Assembly: GCF_902813185.1 (NCBI RefSeq)
Contig: NZ_LR778301.1
Coordinates: 806,001 to 870,000, forward strand
Direction: 5' to 3'
Source: Denitratisoma oestradiolicum
Lineage (GTDB): Bacteria; Pseudomonadota; Gammaproteobacteria; Burkholderiales; Rhodocyclaceae
Length of the DNA: 64,000 bases
Below are positions 1-9,118 of the stretch, piece by piece (position 1 is the first letter of the stretch; every line of letters begins with the position of its first letter). The notes beneath the pieces are model-generated. The model worked only from the letters and a program-made list of their open reading frames with translations. It was not told the origin of the DNA and did not search any database. The position numbers and the translations under genes are program-made.

Positions 1-349
1 TCATCAGGAAGGCTGTGGTCAGGAACACCGTGTTGCGGCCCCCGGCGATGCGGATCATGAAGGACGACGGGATGCGCAGGGTGGCGCCGGAAAGGCCGGC
101 GATGGCGGTCAGGGTGAACAGCTGCTTGGGCTCGAAGGGAAAGCCCAGGTTGAGCATCTGCACGGTGATGATGCCCCACATCAGCCAGACAGCGAAGCCG
201 CAGAGCAGGCTGGGAATGGAAATCCAGAGATTGCGGTTGGCGATGCGCTTGCCGGTGGATTCCCAGAATGTATTGTCTTCCGGGCGCCAGTCGTCGATAT
301 CAATACTGCTGCCGACGCTGCTGCGGGCGGGTAGGGAGGTGGAGGTCAT
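1..349 (-). CDS. narK2: NarK2-type nitrate/nitrite transporter, C-terminus cut off by window edge
   Basis: This is an MFS nitrate/nitrite transporter of the inner membrane; only about the first 116 residues lie in the window. The N-terminus has a cytoplasmic stretch (DWRPEDNTFWESTGK) followed by the first hydrophobic helix (NLWISIPSLLCGFAVWLMWG) and the FPFEPKQLFTLTAIAGLSGATLRIP segment typical of NarK2-like proteins. Two in-frame ATGs exist (355 and 349). An AAAGGA box abuts the first but sits six bases before the second, so 349 is the better start. It lies 31 nt downstream of narK1 and is probably co-transcribed with it, as in the paired narK1-narK2 arrangement of many denitrifiers. Direction of transport (nitrate uptake or nitrite export) is not decided by the sequence. 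Confidence 0.85.
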   Translation of the reverse strand, partial: MTSTSLPARSSVGSSIDIDDWRPEDNTFWESTGKRIANRNLWISIPSLLCGFAVWLMWGIITVQMLNLGFPFEPKQLFTLTAIAGLSGATLRIPSSFMIRIAGGRNTVFLTTAFLM

Positions 350-380
350 GACCATTCCTTTGTTGAGATGGGCGAGGGAT

Positions 381-1637
381 TCATTCGAGGACGTCGATGG
401 CGTGGCGGCGGTGCAGGATGCTGGTGGCACGGACCTCGGTCCAGTACATCCAGATCAGGGAGACCCAGACCACGCCGTACATCAGCATGAAGCAACTGGA
501 GCGGACGCCGGTCAGGTCCACCAGGGCGCCGAACATCACGGGCAGCAGGAAGCCCCCTAGGCCGCCGGCCAGACCGACGATGCCGGAAATGACCCCGATG
601 TTCTTCGGGTAGTCGTCGGAGATGTACTTGAACACCGAGGCCTTGCCGATGGCCCAGGCGATGCCCATGGTGAACATCAGGGCGGTGAAGGTATAGACAT
701 TGAGACCGAGGTGGTAGGTCTGGGGGCCGCTCACTGTCTTGATTGTGAGTTCGGTCTGGGGGTAGGACAGAATGAACAGGCAGATCCAGGACAGCCACAG
801 TACCCACCAGGTCACCTTGTGGGCACCCCACTTGTCGGACATCCAGCCGCCCATGGCCCGCAATACCCCGCCGGGTAGTGAAAAACAGGCGGCCAGCAGG
901 GCGGCTGACTTCAGGTCGAAGCCGTATTCGGTGACGTAGTACTTGGTCATCCACAGGGACAGGCCTACGTAGCCGCCGAAGACGATGGAGTAGTACTGGC
1001 AGTATTTCCAGACCTTGGGGTCCTTCAGGGCGGCCAGTTGCTCCTTGATGGAGACCGTGGCACTGACCTTGTGCTTTGGGTCGTCGTAGGTGAAGAACCA
1101 GAAAGCCAGGGCGGTCACCAGCATGGCGATGGAGAACATCTGGGGCACCATGTCCCAGCCATAGGCCACCACGATGCTCGGCGCCACCAGCTTGGTGACA
1201 GCGGCGCCGGAGTTGCCGGCCCCGAAGATGCCCATGGCGAACCCCTGGTTCTTTTTCTCGAACCAGCGGGCGCAGTAGGCGATGCCCACGGAGAAGGAAC
1301 CACCAGCTACGCCGACGAAGAGGCCGGCCACCAGGAACTGCCAGTACTGGGTGGCCTGGGAAATCATGTAGATGGGGATGACGGCGGAGACCATCAGCAC
1401 GAAGAAGACGATGCGGCCGCCGAATCGATCAGTCAGCATGCCCAGGGGCAGGCGGATCAGGGAGCCGGTGAGTACCGGCATGGCCGTGAGCAGGCCAAAC
1501 TGGGTTTCATTGAGCTGCAGCAGGGCCTTGATCGGAATGCCGATTACCGCGAACATCATCCAGACCATGAAACACACGGTGAAGGCCAGTGTGCTCATGG
1601 TCAGAACGGATACCTGCTTGGTCTTGTGTGATGCCAT
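381..1637 (-). CDS. narK1: NarK1-type nitrate transporter (MFS)
   Basis: A 418-residue MFS permease with about 12 hydrophobic helices. It has the MFS loop motif (LGMLTDRFGGR) after helix 2 and both nitrate-signature glycine-rich segments of the NNP family: GNSGAAVTKLVAPS near residue 140 and GLAGGLGGFLLPVMFG near residue 360. NarK1 proteins are generally nitrate/proton symporters that feed respiratory nitrate reductase. A GGGAG ribosome site precedes the ATG. The nar reductase genes are not in the window and may lie beyond position 1. The roughly 280 bp upstream holds a perfect 22-bp palindrome; no FNR-type box was seen there. Confidence 0.92.
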   Translation of the reverse strand: MASHKTKQVSVLTMSTLAFTVCFMVWMMFAVIGIPIKALLQLNETQFGLLTAMPVLTGSLIRLPLGMLTDRFGGRIVFFVLMVSAVIPIYMISQATQYWQFLVAGLFVGVAGGSFSVGIAYCARWFEKKNQGFAMGIFGAGNSGAAVTKLVAPSIVVAYGWDMVPQMFSIAMLVTALAFWFFTYDDPKHKVSATVSIKEQLAALKDPKVWKYCQYYSIVFGGYVGLSLWMTKYYVTEYGFDLKSAALLAACFSLPGGVLRAMGGWMSDKWGAHKVTWWVLWLSWICLFILSYPQTELTIKTVSGPQTYHLGLNVYTFTALMFTMGIAWAIGKASVFKYISDDYPKNIGVISGIVGLAGGLGGFLLPVMFGALVDLTGVRSSCFMLMYGVVWVSLIWMYWTEVRATSILHRRHAIDVLE

Positions 1638-1804
1638 TGCCGATCTCCCAAAAACTTGCTCTTATGGACTGCCTGGAGCTTCTTTCTTGGGTGGCGGGAG
1701 GATCTTCGAGCACTGCCGGACCTCTGCCACCGTGAGCGCAGCATAAGGGAGGGGCGAGGGCGCGACCATTCTCCTGAAGCAGGGGGGGGTATTGGCCTGA
1801 CTGG

Positions 1805-1826
1805 CCGAAAGAACTAGTTCTTTCGG
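1805..1826. promoter_or_regulatory. Perfect 22-bp palindrome upstream of narK1 (candidate operator)
   Basis: Positions 1805-1815 (CCGAAAGAACT) are followed directly by their exact reverse complement with no loop. A loop-free perfect dyad in the narK1/panD intergenic region is more like a protein-binding site than a terminator. It is about 170 bp upstream of the narK1 start. The binding factor is unknown to me; it does not match the FNR consensus. Confidence 0.5.
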
Positions 1827-1851
1827 GCGGGGCGCCGTGGGCGCGGCGTCA

Positions 1852-1882
1852 ACAAAAAAGGCCCGCCATGGGGCGGGCCTTC
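1852..1882 (-). terminator. Rho-independent terminator after panD
   Basis: A 10-bp perfect stem (AAGGCCCGCC paired with GGCGGGCCTT, loop of 4) is followed, read on the minus strand, by a run of six U. It lies about 40 bp past the panD stop and closes the pan gene group. Confidence 0.85.
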
Positions 1883-1919
1883 AGGGAGCAACCGGGCAAT
1901 AGCTCGGTGCGTCCTAAGC

Positions 1920-2303
1920 TCAGGCGGCAGCCTGGGCGGGAATCTTGTGCTTCTGGTTGATGATGCGATTCTTGGCGTCCACATAGACGAGATCGGGTTC
2001 GAACTTCTGCAACTCGATTTCGTTGTAGGTGGCGTAGGTGGCGATGATCAGAAGGTCGCCGGGAGCGGCCAGACGGGCCGCAGCACCGTTGACCGAGATG
2101 GTGCCGGCACCGCGCTCGGCGCGGATGGCATAGGTGGTGAAACGCTCACCGTTGGTGACGTTGTAGATGTCGATCTGCTGGTATTCCTTGATGTCGGCGG
2201 CATCCAGCAGGTTTTCATCAATGGCGCAGGAACCCTCGTAATGCAGCTCGGACTGGGTCACCGTGACGCGGTGCAGCTTGGACTTCAACATGGTGCGTTG
2301 CAT
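1920..2303 (-). CDS. panD: Aspartate 1-decarboxylase
   Basis: PanD makes beta-alanine from aspartate for pantothenate synthesis in the cytoplasm. The 127-residue protein matches the usual length. It contains the self-processing site HYEGSCAID: Gly24-Ser25 is the bond cleaved to give the pyruvoyl cofactor on the alpha chain. The N-terminus ([12 protein letters not shown]) and the conserved stretch [10 protein letters not shown] are also present. It is followed by a strong terminator and lies 114 bp downstream of panC, so the three pantothenate genes are grouped and may be co-transcribed. Confidence 0.97.
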   Translation of the reverse strand: MQRTMLKSKLHRVTVTQSELHYEGSCAIDENLLDAADIKEYQQIDIYNVTNGERFTTYAIRAERGAGTISVNGAAARLAAPGDLLIIATYATYNEIELQKFEPDLVYVDAKNRIINQKHKIPAQAAA

Positions 2304-2417
2304 GTTCGTTCCTTCTCAGGCAAAGGATGCGACCAATAATCAGGAAATCCGTCCGTGAACGAATTCCCATCCCGTTTCGCTGCTGGTCCACCGCCGGCCT
2401 GAGCGCATCGCGGTGTC

Positions 2418-3245
2418 CTAAACTTCCAGGTTGTCGATGAGGCGCGTGCTACCTAGACGCGCCGCAGCCAACACCACCAACCCGGATTCGTGAGCGGCCG
2501 GCAATTGTAAATCAATTTTTTTGCGTACTGCAACATAGTCCGGCAACCAATTGTTCGCTTTTAGTAAATCCATGGCGTCCCGCTCCAGCAGCGGGAGATC
2601 GCGATTTCCGGAGCGAAGTTCGACTACTACTTTAGTTAGTAGTTCAAATAATCGGGGGGCTTCCCGGCGCTCCGCCTCGGTCAAATAGCCGTTGCGGGAG
2701 GACAGAGCCAGTCCATCGGCGGCCCGGATGGTCTCGCCGCCGACGATCTCGATGGGCAGGTTCAGGTCCCGCACCATGTTGCGGATGATCATCAACTGCT
2801 GGTAGTCCTTCTTGCCGAAGAGGGCCACCTGGGGCTGGGCGATCTGGAACAGTTTCATCACCACCGTGGCCATGCCGCGGAAGTGGCCGGGGCGGAACTC
2901 GCCATCCAGGATATTGGCCTGCTCGGCAGGGGGATCGATGTGATAACCCTGGGGCTGGGGATACATCTCGGCCTCATCGGGGGCGAACAGGTGGTCCACG
3001 CCGGCCGCCGCCAGGCGGGCACAGTCGGCCTCGAAGGTACGGGGGTACTTCTCGAAATCCTCCCCCGGGCGGAATTGCAGGCGGTTGACGAAGATGGTGG
3101 CCACCACGCTGTCGCCGTGGTTCCGGGCCTGGTCCATCAGGGCGATGTGGCCGTCGTGAAGGTTGCCCATGGTGGGCACCAAGGCGACCCGGCCGGCTGT
3201 CTTCAGGGTGCCGCGTAGCCCGGCGATGGTGGAATGGATTTGCAT
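2418..3245 (-). CDS. panC: Pantothenate synthetase
   Basis: PanC condenses pantoate with beta-alanine using ATP. The 275-residue protein has the nucleotidyl-transferase HIGH-type segment ([14 protein letters not shown]), the [11 protein letters not shown] region and the [16 protein letters not shown] motif that binds ATP and pantoate. The length is typical. It starts 9 nt after panB, which indicates co-transcription. The 3' quarter of the gene is more AT-rich than its surroundings, but the frame is intact. Confidence 0.97.
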   Translation of the reverse strand: MQIHSTIAGLRGTLKTAGRVALVPTMGNLHDGHIALMDQARNHGDSVVATIFVNRLQFRPGEDFEKYPRTFEADCARLAAAGVDHLFAPDEAEMYPQPQGYHIDPPAEQANILDGEFRPGHFRGMATVVMKLFQIAQPQVALFGKKDYQQLMIIRNMVRDLNLPIEIVGGETIRAADGLALSSRNGYLTEAERREAPRLFELLTKVVVELRSGNRDLPLLERDAMDLLKANNWLPDYVAVRKKIDLQLPAAHESGLVVLAAARLGSTRLIDNLEV

Positions 3246-3254
3246 GGCGGAAAC

Positions 3255-4070
3255 TCAGTAGCAGTGTTCGGGACCGGGGAAGCTGCCGTCCTTGACGGCC
3301 TGCACGTAGGCCGTGACGGCGCCTTCGATGCTCTGGGCCTCGGCCATGAAATCCTTGACGAAGCGGCCCTTCTTGCCCGGGTATACGCCCAGCATGTCGT
3401 GGAGCACCAGTACCTGGCCGTCGCAATCCTTGCCGGCGCCGATGCCGATGGTGGCGCAGGCGGTGAGCAACTGGGTGATTTCCTTGGCAAGCGCCGAGGG
3501 CACCATCTCCAGCACCATCAGCGCCGCTCCGGCCTGCTCCAGGGCCAGGGCATCGTTCTTCATGCGCGCGGCGCCGGCTTCGTCGCGCCCCTGGACGCGG
3601 TAGCCGCCCAGGGCGTGCACCGACTGGGGCGTCAGGCCGATATGGGCGCAGACCGGCACGCCCCGCTCGACCATGAAGTGCACCGTCTCCGCCATCACTT
3701 CGCCGCCTTCGAGTTTGACCATCTCCGCACCGGCGGCCAGCAGCATGCCCGCGTTGCGGATGGCCTGCTCCTTGGACTCGTGGTAGGCGCCGAAGGGAAG
3801 ATCGCCGACCACCATGGGGCGCAAGGCCTGATGGGCGACGCATTCGGTGTGATACACCATGTGCGCCATGGTCACGGGCAGGGTCGAGGTCTTGCCCTGG
3901 ATCACGTTGCCCAGGGAGTCCCCCACCAGGATCATATCCACGCCGCAGCGGTCCTCCAGGGCGGCGAAACTGGCGTCGTAGCCGGTGAGCATGGCGATCT
4001 TGTCGCCTTCCCGCTTCATGCGGGACAGTTCCGGCAGGGTCACTGGTTTGTTGCTGGCGAGATAAGTCAT
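3255..4070 (-). CDS. panB: 3-methyl-2-oxobutanoate hydroxymethyltransferase
   Basis: PanB transfers a hydroxymethyl group from 5,10-methylene-THF to alpha-ketoisovalerate, the first committed step to pantoate. The 271-residue TIM-barrel protein shows [28 protein letters not shown] (metal-binding Asp), [10 protein letters not shown] and the [11 protein letters not shown] segment. It lies 18 nt after the small membrane protein gene and 9 nt before panC. Confidence 0.97.
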   Translation of the reverse strand: MTYLASNKPVTLPELSRMKREGDKIAMLTGYDASFAALEDRCGVDMILVGDSLGNVIQGKTSTLPVTMAHMVYHTECVAHQALRPMVVGDLPFGAYHESKEQAIRNAGMLLAAGAEMVKLEGGEVMAETVHFMVERGVPVCAHIGLTPQSVHALGGYRVQGRDEAGAARMKNDALALEQAGAALMVLEMVPSALAKEITQLLTACATIGIGAGKDCDGQVLVLHDMLGVYPGKKGRFVKDFMAEAQSIEGAVTAYVQAVKDGSFPGPEHCY

Positions 4071-4088
4071 GAGTGTGCTCCGGACGAT

Positions 4089-4448
4089 TCAGCGGAAAAT
4101 GAAATATACCGCTCCCAGCAGGCAAAGGCCCGCCCAGAGGTAATCCAGTTTCAGGGGCTGCTGCATGTAAACGACCACGAAGGGCACGAACACCGCCAAG
4201 GTGACAACTTCCTGGACGATCTTGAGCTGGGCCAGGGAAAGTTCGGTGTTGCCGATGCGATTGGCCGGCACCTGCACCAGATATTCGAACAGGGCGATGC
4301 CCCAGGACAGCAGGGCCGCGATCCACCAGGGCCGTTCGTTCAGATGCTTGAGGTGGGCATACCAGGCGAAAGTCATGAAGACGTTGGATATCGCCAGCAG
4401 CAGGCCGGTTTGCAGAATCACCGGCAGGCTGGAGAAGAACTGGATCAT
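4089..4448 (-). CDS. DUF486 (DMT-like) small membrane protein
   Basis: This 119-residue protein has four hydrophobic helices (around residues 10-27, 38-57, 73-92 and 98-117) and matches the DUF486 / four-TM DMT-like family, which has no assigned substrate. The start at 4448 is chosen because its ATG shares four bases with the folK stop (ATGA), the coupling used throughout this operon; an upstream extension would encode implausible Arg/Pro-rich sequence. It sits between folK and panB. Confidence 0.8.
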   Translation of the reverse strand: MIQFFSSLPVILQTGLLLAISNVFMTFAWYAHLKHLNERPWWIAALLSWGIALFEYLVQVPANRIGNTELSLAQLKIVQEVVTLAVFVPFVVVYMQQPLKLDYLWAGLCLLGAVYFIFR

Positions 4449-4942
4449 GCCGCCAGGGCGGTGGCGGGCAGGCGCTCGATACCCTGGTCGGCGCAAGCGT
4501 CGAGCAGGCCGGTAATGGGCCCGTGGCCGGGAAGGATGAACGCTGGTGCGATTTCGGCCAGGGGCGCCAGGACGAAGGCACGCTCATGCATGCGGGGGTG
4601 GGGCAGGGTCAGGCGGGGATCGTCCGAGTGACTATCCCCATGGAACAGCAGGTCCAGGTCCAGGGTGCGGGGCGCATTGCGGATGCCCCTCTGACGGCCG
4701 AAACGGGCCTCGATGGCGAACAGCTCCGCCAGCAGGGACTCGGGAAGCAGGGGAGTCTCCAGGGCGACCACGGCGTTGATGAAGTCCGGCTGCCCCAGGA
4801 GTCCCACGGGAGCGGTGCGGTAGAGGCTGGAAACGGCCTTCAGGCGATGGCCTGGCAGGGCGGCAAGGGCCTCGATGGCGGCGCGCACGGTGGCGATGGG
4901 ATCCCCCAGGTTGGCGCCCAGGGCCACGTAGGCCAGCTTCAC
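4445..4942 (-). CDS. folK: 2-amino-4-hydroxy-6-hydroxymethyldihydropteridine pyrophosphokinase
   Basis: HPPK transfers pyrophosphate from ATP to the pterin in folate synthesis. The 165-residue protein has LGANLGDP at the start, the SSLYRTAPVG segment, FINAVVAL, and the signature RTLDLDLLFHGD with the Mg-binding aspartates, then LPHPRMHERAFVL. Its ATG overlaps the pcnB stop and its stop overlaps the next ATG, both by the ATGA arrangement. Confidence 0.97.
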   Translation of the reverse strand: MKLAYVALGANLGDPIATVRAAIEALAALPGHRLKAVSSLYRTAPVGLLGQPDFINAVVALETPLLPESLLAELFAIEARFGRQRGIRNAPRTLDLDLLFHGDSHSDDPRLTLPHPRMHERAFVLAPLAEIAPAFILPGHGPITGLLDACADQGIERLPATALAA

Positions 4943-6279
4943 GACGTCTGCTCCCCTCCCGCATCCTGGGCCTTGGGGCCGCGGCTACGGCGGCGGCGGG
5001 GCTTGCGGGGTGAGGTGTCGGCCATCTGCATGGCTTCGCGCCGTTCCGGATCCGCGTCCTGGAACTCGGTCCACCAGTCGGCCAGTTCCTGGGGCACCTC
5101 GCCGCTGCCGGCCCGCAGCAGCAGGAAATCGTAGGCGGCACGAAAGCGGGGCTGCTCCAGCAGGCGGTAGGGGAATTTGCCGGAGCGCTTCTCGAAGCGG
5201 GGCTGGAGGGCCCAGATTTCCTTGATGTCTCCGGCGATGCGGCGGGTGATCGCGAGCTTCTCGGCCTGAATGTCGAGCACTTCGTCCATGGCCTCGTAGA
5301 GGGCCGGCATGGACACCTGTTTCCGGGCCTTGCGGGCATCCCAGTTGGCCAGCACCTCATGCCAGAGCAGGGTGGCGAAGAGGAAGCCGGGGGAGGTGGG
5401 CTTGCCGGCCTTTACCCGGTCGTCGGTACTGGTCAGGGCCAGGAGAACGAATTTTTCCCCCATGGGCTGCTCCAGGATCACGTCCAGCAGGGGCAGCAGT
5501 CCATGATGCAGGCCGTCGTCGCGCAGGCGCTTCAGGCATTCCACGGCATGGCCGGAGAACAGCAGCTTCAGCATCTCGTCGAAGAGCCGGGCTGCCGGCA
5601 CGTTTTCCATCAGTTCCGCCATTTCGCGGATCGGATTCCGCACCGCCGGGTCCAGGGCCAGACCCAGCTTGGCCGAGAGGCGCACGGCCCGCAGCATGCG
5701 CACCGGGTCTTCCCGGTAGCGGGCGCGGGGCTCGCCGATCATGCGCAGCACCTTTTGCTGAAGGTCGGCCACGCCGTGGTGATAGTCCAGCACGGTCTGG
5801 GTCGCGGGGTCGTAGTACAGGGCGTTGACGGTGAAGTCCCGCCGCGCCGCGTCCTCCTCGATGCTGCCCCAGACGTTGTCCCGCAGTACCCGGCCATGCT
5901 CGTCCTTGATGGTGTCCGCGTCATGGGCGGCGCGGAAGGTGGAGACCTCGATAGTCTCCGGACCGGACATGACATGGACGATCTGGAAGCGGCGGCCGAT
6001 GATGCGGGAGCGGCGGAACAGGGCCCGGACCTGGTCCGGCGTGGCGTCGGTGGCCACGTCGAAGTCCTTGGGTTCGATGCCGGCGATCAGGTCCCGCACC
6101 GCGCCGCCCACCACATAGGCCCGGTGGCCGGCTTCCTGCAAGGTGTCGCAGACTCGCAGGGCGACCCGGGAAACCTGGTCGCGGCGTATGCGATGGCGCT
6201 CCGCCGGTACGATGGCCAGTGCCACGGCAGGCGGAGTCCCGTTGCGCCGGAACACGCGGCGCAGCAGTTTTCGGATCAT
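4939..6279 (-). CDS. pcnB: Poly(A) polymerase I
   Basis: PcnB adds 3' poly(A) tails that promote RNA decay. The 446-residue protein has the class II nucleotidyltransferase core AYVVGGAVRDLIAG...KDFDVATDA (catalytic Asp pair), the RRSRIIGRRFQIVHV segment specific to PAP-type enzymes, a YREDPVRMLRAVR motif and a basic C-terminal tail (RRRRSRGPK), which favour PcnB over a CCA-adding enzyme. It is the first gene of the pcnB-folK-DUF486-panB-panC group. Confidence 0.95.
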   Translation of the reverse strand: MIRKLLRRVFRRNGTPPAVALAIVPAERHRIRRDQVSRVALRVCDTLQEAGHRAYVVGGAVRDLIAGIEPKDFDVATDATPDQVRALFRRSRIIGRRFQIVHVMSGPETIEVSTFRAAHDADTIKDEHGRVLRDNVWGSIEEDAARRDFTVNALYYDPATQTVLDYHHGVADLQQKVLRMIGEPRARYREDPVRMLRAVRLSAKLGLALDPAVRNPIREMAELMENVPAARLFDEMLKLLFSGHAVECLKRLRDDGLHHGLLPLLDVILEQPMGEKFVLLALTSTDDRVKAGKPTSPGFLFATLLWHEVLANWDARKARKQVSMPALYEAMDEVLDIQAEKLAITRRIAGDIKEIWALQPRFEKRSGKFPYRLLEQPRFRAAYDFLLLRAGSGEVPQELADWWTEFQDADPERREAMQMADTSPRKPRRRRSRGPKAQDAGGEQTS

Positions 6280-6451
6280 GAAAACCTTGCCAGTAAGGAG
6301 TTGGAAAAGCCGTCGATCATACCGAATACATCAAATCCAACGAGGGAATTCGAGACTCCGAGCGTAGAATGCCAAGCATGAGTCAGCCCATGGAGTGCAT
6401 CATCCGGCGTGGTTGCAAAGCTCGGGATGAAAAAAAACAGAAGGCCGGAAA

Positions 6452-6480
6452 AGCAAAAGGCCCTGATCAAAACCAGGGCC
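6452..6480 (-). terminator. Terminator after tRNA-Leu
   Basis: Seven-bp stem GGCCCTG/CAGGGCC with an 8-nt loop, followed on the minus strand by UUUUGCUUUU. It begins about 20 nt past the CCA end of the tRNA. Confidence 0.75.
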
Positions 6481-6499
6481 CCTCGCGTCTTCAATTCGG

Positions 6500-6584
<85 letters not shown>

Positions 6585-6629
6585 ACAGGGCGAATCAAAG
6601 AGGCGCGAATTCTAAAGGAAAAAGAACAA

Positions 6630-8888
6630 TTGTCAAACAAGAAAACAGATAAATCTCTCAAGCTTTCCGCCGTGCGTCGCGGGGATCCCGAACTGGCTCG
6701 GGAAATTGCCAAGTACGACTATCCCCTGCCCAGCCGGGAGTACATTCTCCAGATTCTGGGGGACCAGGAAGGCGTGCCGCTCTCCTTCGACGATCTGTGC
6801 GATCGCCTCGATATCAAGGACTTCGAACGGGAGGATTTTCAGCGCCGCCTCGGCGCCATGGCCCGGGATGGGCAGTTGATGCAGAACCGCCGGGGCGACT
6901 GGCTGATTCCGGACAAGGCCGACCTGCTCGGCGGTCGCATCCAGGGCCATCCGGACGGTTACGGTTTCCTGGTGCCGGACGACAAGGCCAAGGGCAATGA
7001 TGTGTTCCTCTCCGCCAAGGAAATGGCCAAGGTGCTCCATGGCGACCGGGCCATTGTGCGCCTGGTGGGAGTGGATCGCCGGGGGCGGCCCGAGGGCAAG
7101 ATCGTCGAGGTTACCGACCGGGTCAACACCCGGGTGGTGGGCCGGGTCATCAACGAACACGGGGTCTGCTTCGTCTCCGCGGAGAACCGCCGCATCAGCC
7201 AGGACATTCTCCTGCCACCGCCTGCCAAAGGCGACAAGAAGGCCCTGCGGCCCACGGCCGGCCAGGTGGTGATGGTGGAAATCATCGAACAGCCCAACGT
7301 CCGTTCCCAGCCCATCGGCCGGGTGGTGGAAATCCTGGGCAATTACGCCGATCCAGGCATGGAAATCGAGATCGCCCTGCGCAAGCATGATCTGCCCTTC
7401 GAGTTTTCCAAGGAAGCCCTGCAACAGACCAAGAAGCTTCCGGACACCGTGCGCAAGTCGGACTGGAAGGGGCGGGAGGATCTGACCGGCCTGCCCCTGG
7501 TGACCATCGACGGCGAGACCGCTCGGGACTTCGACGATGCCGTGTATTGCGAACGCCAGGGCAAGGGCTTCCGTCTGGTGGTGGCCATCGCCGATGTCTC
7601 CCATTATGTGGAGTCGGGGTCGGTGCTGGACCAGGAAGCCTATGACCGGGGCAACTCGGTGTATTTCCCCCGGCGGGTGATTCCCATGCTGCCGGAGAAA
7701 CTCTCCAATGGCCTGTGTTCCCTGAATCCCCAGGTGGAACGCCTGTGCATGGTTTGCGACATGTCGCTCTCCGTCACGGGTGCCATCAAGCGCTATCGCT
7801 TCTATCCGGCGGTGATGTTCTCCCAGGCGCGGCTTACCTATACCGAGGTGGCCGCTGCCCTCTACGATCTTGATCCCGCCACCCGCAAGAAACTGGAGCC
7901 CCTGCTGCCTCACCTGGAGGCTCTGGACGATGTGTTTCGGCTCCTGGCCAAGGCCAGGGAAAAGCGGGGCGCCATCGATTTCGATACCGTCGAGACCCGC
8001 ATGATCTTCGACGACAACGGCAAGATATCCCGCATCGAGCCCTACGAGCGCAACGATGCCCACCGCCTGATCGAAGAGTGCATGCTGGCAGCCAACGTCT
8101 GCGCCTCCGAGTATCTGCACGAGCAGGAGCATCCCACCCTCTATCGAATTCACGAGGGGCCGACGCCGGAAAAACTCACCAAGCTGCGGGAGTTCTTCGC
8201 CACCTTCGGCATGCAGTTGGGGGGCGGCGACAAGCCCAGCGCCAAGGACTATGCCAAGCTGCTGGAAAAGATCCAGGGCCGGCCCGACAAGTTGCTGCTC
8301 CAGACCGTGATGTTGCGTTCCCTCAGTCAGGCGGTCTACAGCCCCGACAACGTGGGCCACTTCGGTCTGGCCTACGAGAGCTACACCCACTTCACTTCCC
8401 CCATCCGCCGCTATCCGGACCTGCTGGTGCATCGGGCCATCAAAGCGGCCTTGAATCGGGAAAAATACCGTCCGGGCAACTGGGACGAGATCGGCATCCA
8501 CTGCTCCGCCACTGAGCGCCGGGCCGACGAGGCCACCCGTGACGTGGAGTCCTGGCTCAAGTGCTTCTACATGAAGGACCGGGTCGGCGAAGAGTTCACC
8601 GGCAGCATTTCCGCCGTGGTGCCCTTCGGTATTTTCGTCGCCCTGGACGATGTCTTCGTCGAGGGCCTGGTCCATGTCTCGGACCTGGGTCGGGACTACT
8701 TCCATTTCGACGAAGCCGCCCACACCATGGTGGGCGAGCGCAGCGGCGCCCGTTACCGACTGTCCGACCGGGTGAAAATCCAGGTGGCGCGGGTGGATAT
8801 GGAGCAGAACAAGATCGACTTCCGTCTGGTGGATGAGGCCTCGGGAACGTCCCAAGAAGCTGTCAAAAGCAATCGAAAGCGGCGTTAG
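6630..8888 (+). CDS. rnr: Ribonuclease R
   Basis: A 752-residue RNB-family 3'-5' exoribonuclease. An N-terminal winged-helix/cold-shock region (residues 1-230) precedes the RNB domain, which begins around DGETARDFDDAVYCE with the catalytic aspartates and includes the TSPIRRYPDLLVHRAI segment. A C-terminal S1 domain follows (GEEFTGSISAVVPFGIFVALDDVFVEG is its beginning). The start is a TTG at 6630, with TAAAGGAA about 10 nt upstream; no ATG precedes the conserved YDYPLPSREYIL segment. The gene diverges from tRNA-Leu. No convincing terminator was seen after it. Confidence 0.95.
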   Translation: MSNKKTDKSLKLSAVRRGDPELAREIAKYDYPLPSREYILQILGDQEGVPLSFDDLCDRLDIKDFEREDFQRRLGAMARDGQLMQNRRGDWLIPDKADLLGGRIQGHPDGYGFLVPDDKAKGNDVFLSAKEMAKVLHGDRAIVRLVGVDRRGRPEGKIVEVTDRVNTRVVGRVINEHGVCFVSAENRRISQDILLPPPAKGDKKALRPTAGQVVMVEIIEQPNVRSQPIGRVVEILGNYADPGMEIEIALRKHDLPFEFSKEALQQTKKLPDTVRKSDWKGREDLTGLPLVTIDGETARDFDDAVYCERQGKGFRLVVAIADVSHYVESGSVLDQEAYDRGNSVYFPRRVIPMLPEKLSNGLCSLNPQVERLCMVCDMSLSVTGAIKRYRFYPAVMFSQARLTYTEVAAALYDLDPATRKKLEPLLPHLEALDDVFRLLAKAREKRGAIDFDTVETRMIFDDNGKISRIEPYERNDAHRLIEECMLAANVCASEYLHEQEHPTLYRIHEGPTPEKLTKLREFFATFGMQLGGGDKPSAKDYAKLLEKIQGRPDKLLLQTVMLRSLSQAVYSPDNVGHFGLAYESYTHFTSPIRRYPDLLVHRAIKAALNREKYRPGNWDEIGIHCSATERRADEATRDVESWLKCFYMKDRVGEEFTGSISAVVPFGIFVALDDVFVEGLVHVSDLGRDYFHFDEAAHTMVGERSGARYRLSDRVKIQVARVDMEQNKIDFRLVDEASGTSQEAVKSNRKRR

Positions 8889-8944
8889 GCAATGGAGCGG
8901 TTAGCACGGTAGCCCTGCTGACGCCCTTGTCTGGGTGTGTGTAA

Positions 8945-8958
8945 TTGATGCAGATCAA
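8945..8958. promoter_or_regulatory. Perfect FNR/ANR/DNR-type box
   Basis: TTGAT-GCAG-ATCAA is a full match to the palindromic FNR consensus TTGAT-N4-ATCAA. It lies in the 230-bp gap between rnr and the TpsB gene, 160 bp before the latter. A weak -10-like AATCAT at 8983-8988 would place the box near -43, the usual activating position for Crp/FNR regulators. The promoter position is inference; the box itself is plain in the sequence. Confidence 0.75.
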
Positions 8959-9118
8959 TGGCAGTTAGTTCTAATCATCCTGAATCATGGGGTGCGTAGG
9001 ACAATATGCGGTCCGTTCTTGTCGGTGTTGGGGATGCATAAAGTCGGATGGTAGGTGACTTGGTCTTGATGGGTGGTATGGTCGTATCCAGACTTGAGAT
9101 GGCAAGTGGAGTGAACTC

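Noticed and set aside
6633..8855. 740-residue open frame antisense to rnr
   Set aside because: It mirrors a high-GC gene in a shadow frame, with His/Gly/Gln-rich composition, no ribosome site and no family match. The plus-strand RNase R motifs are unambiguous.
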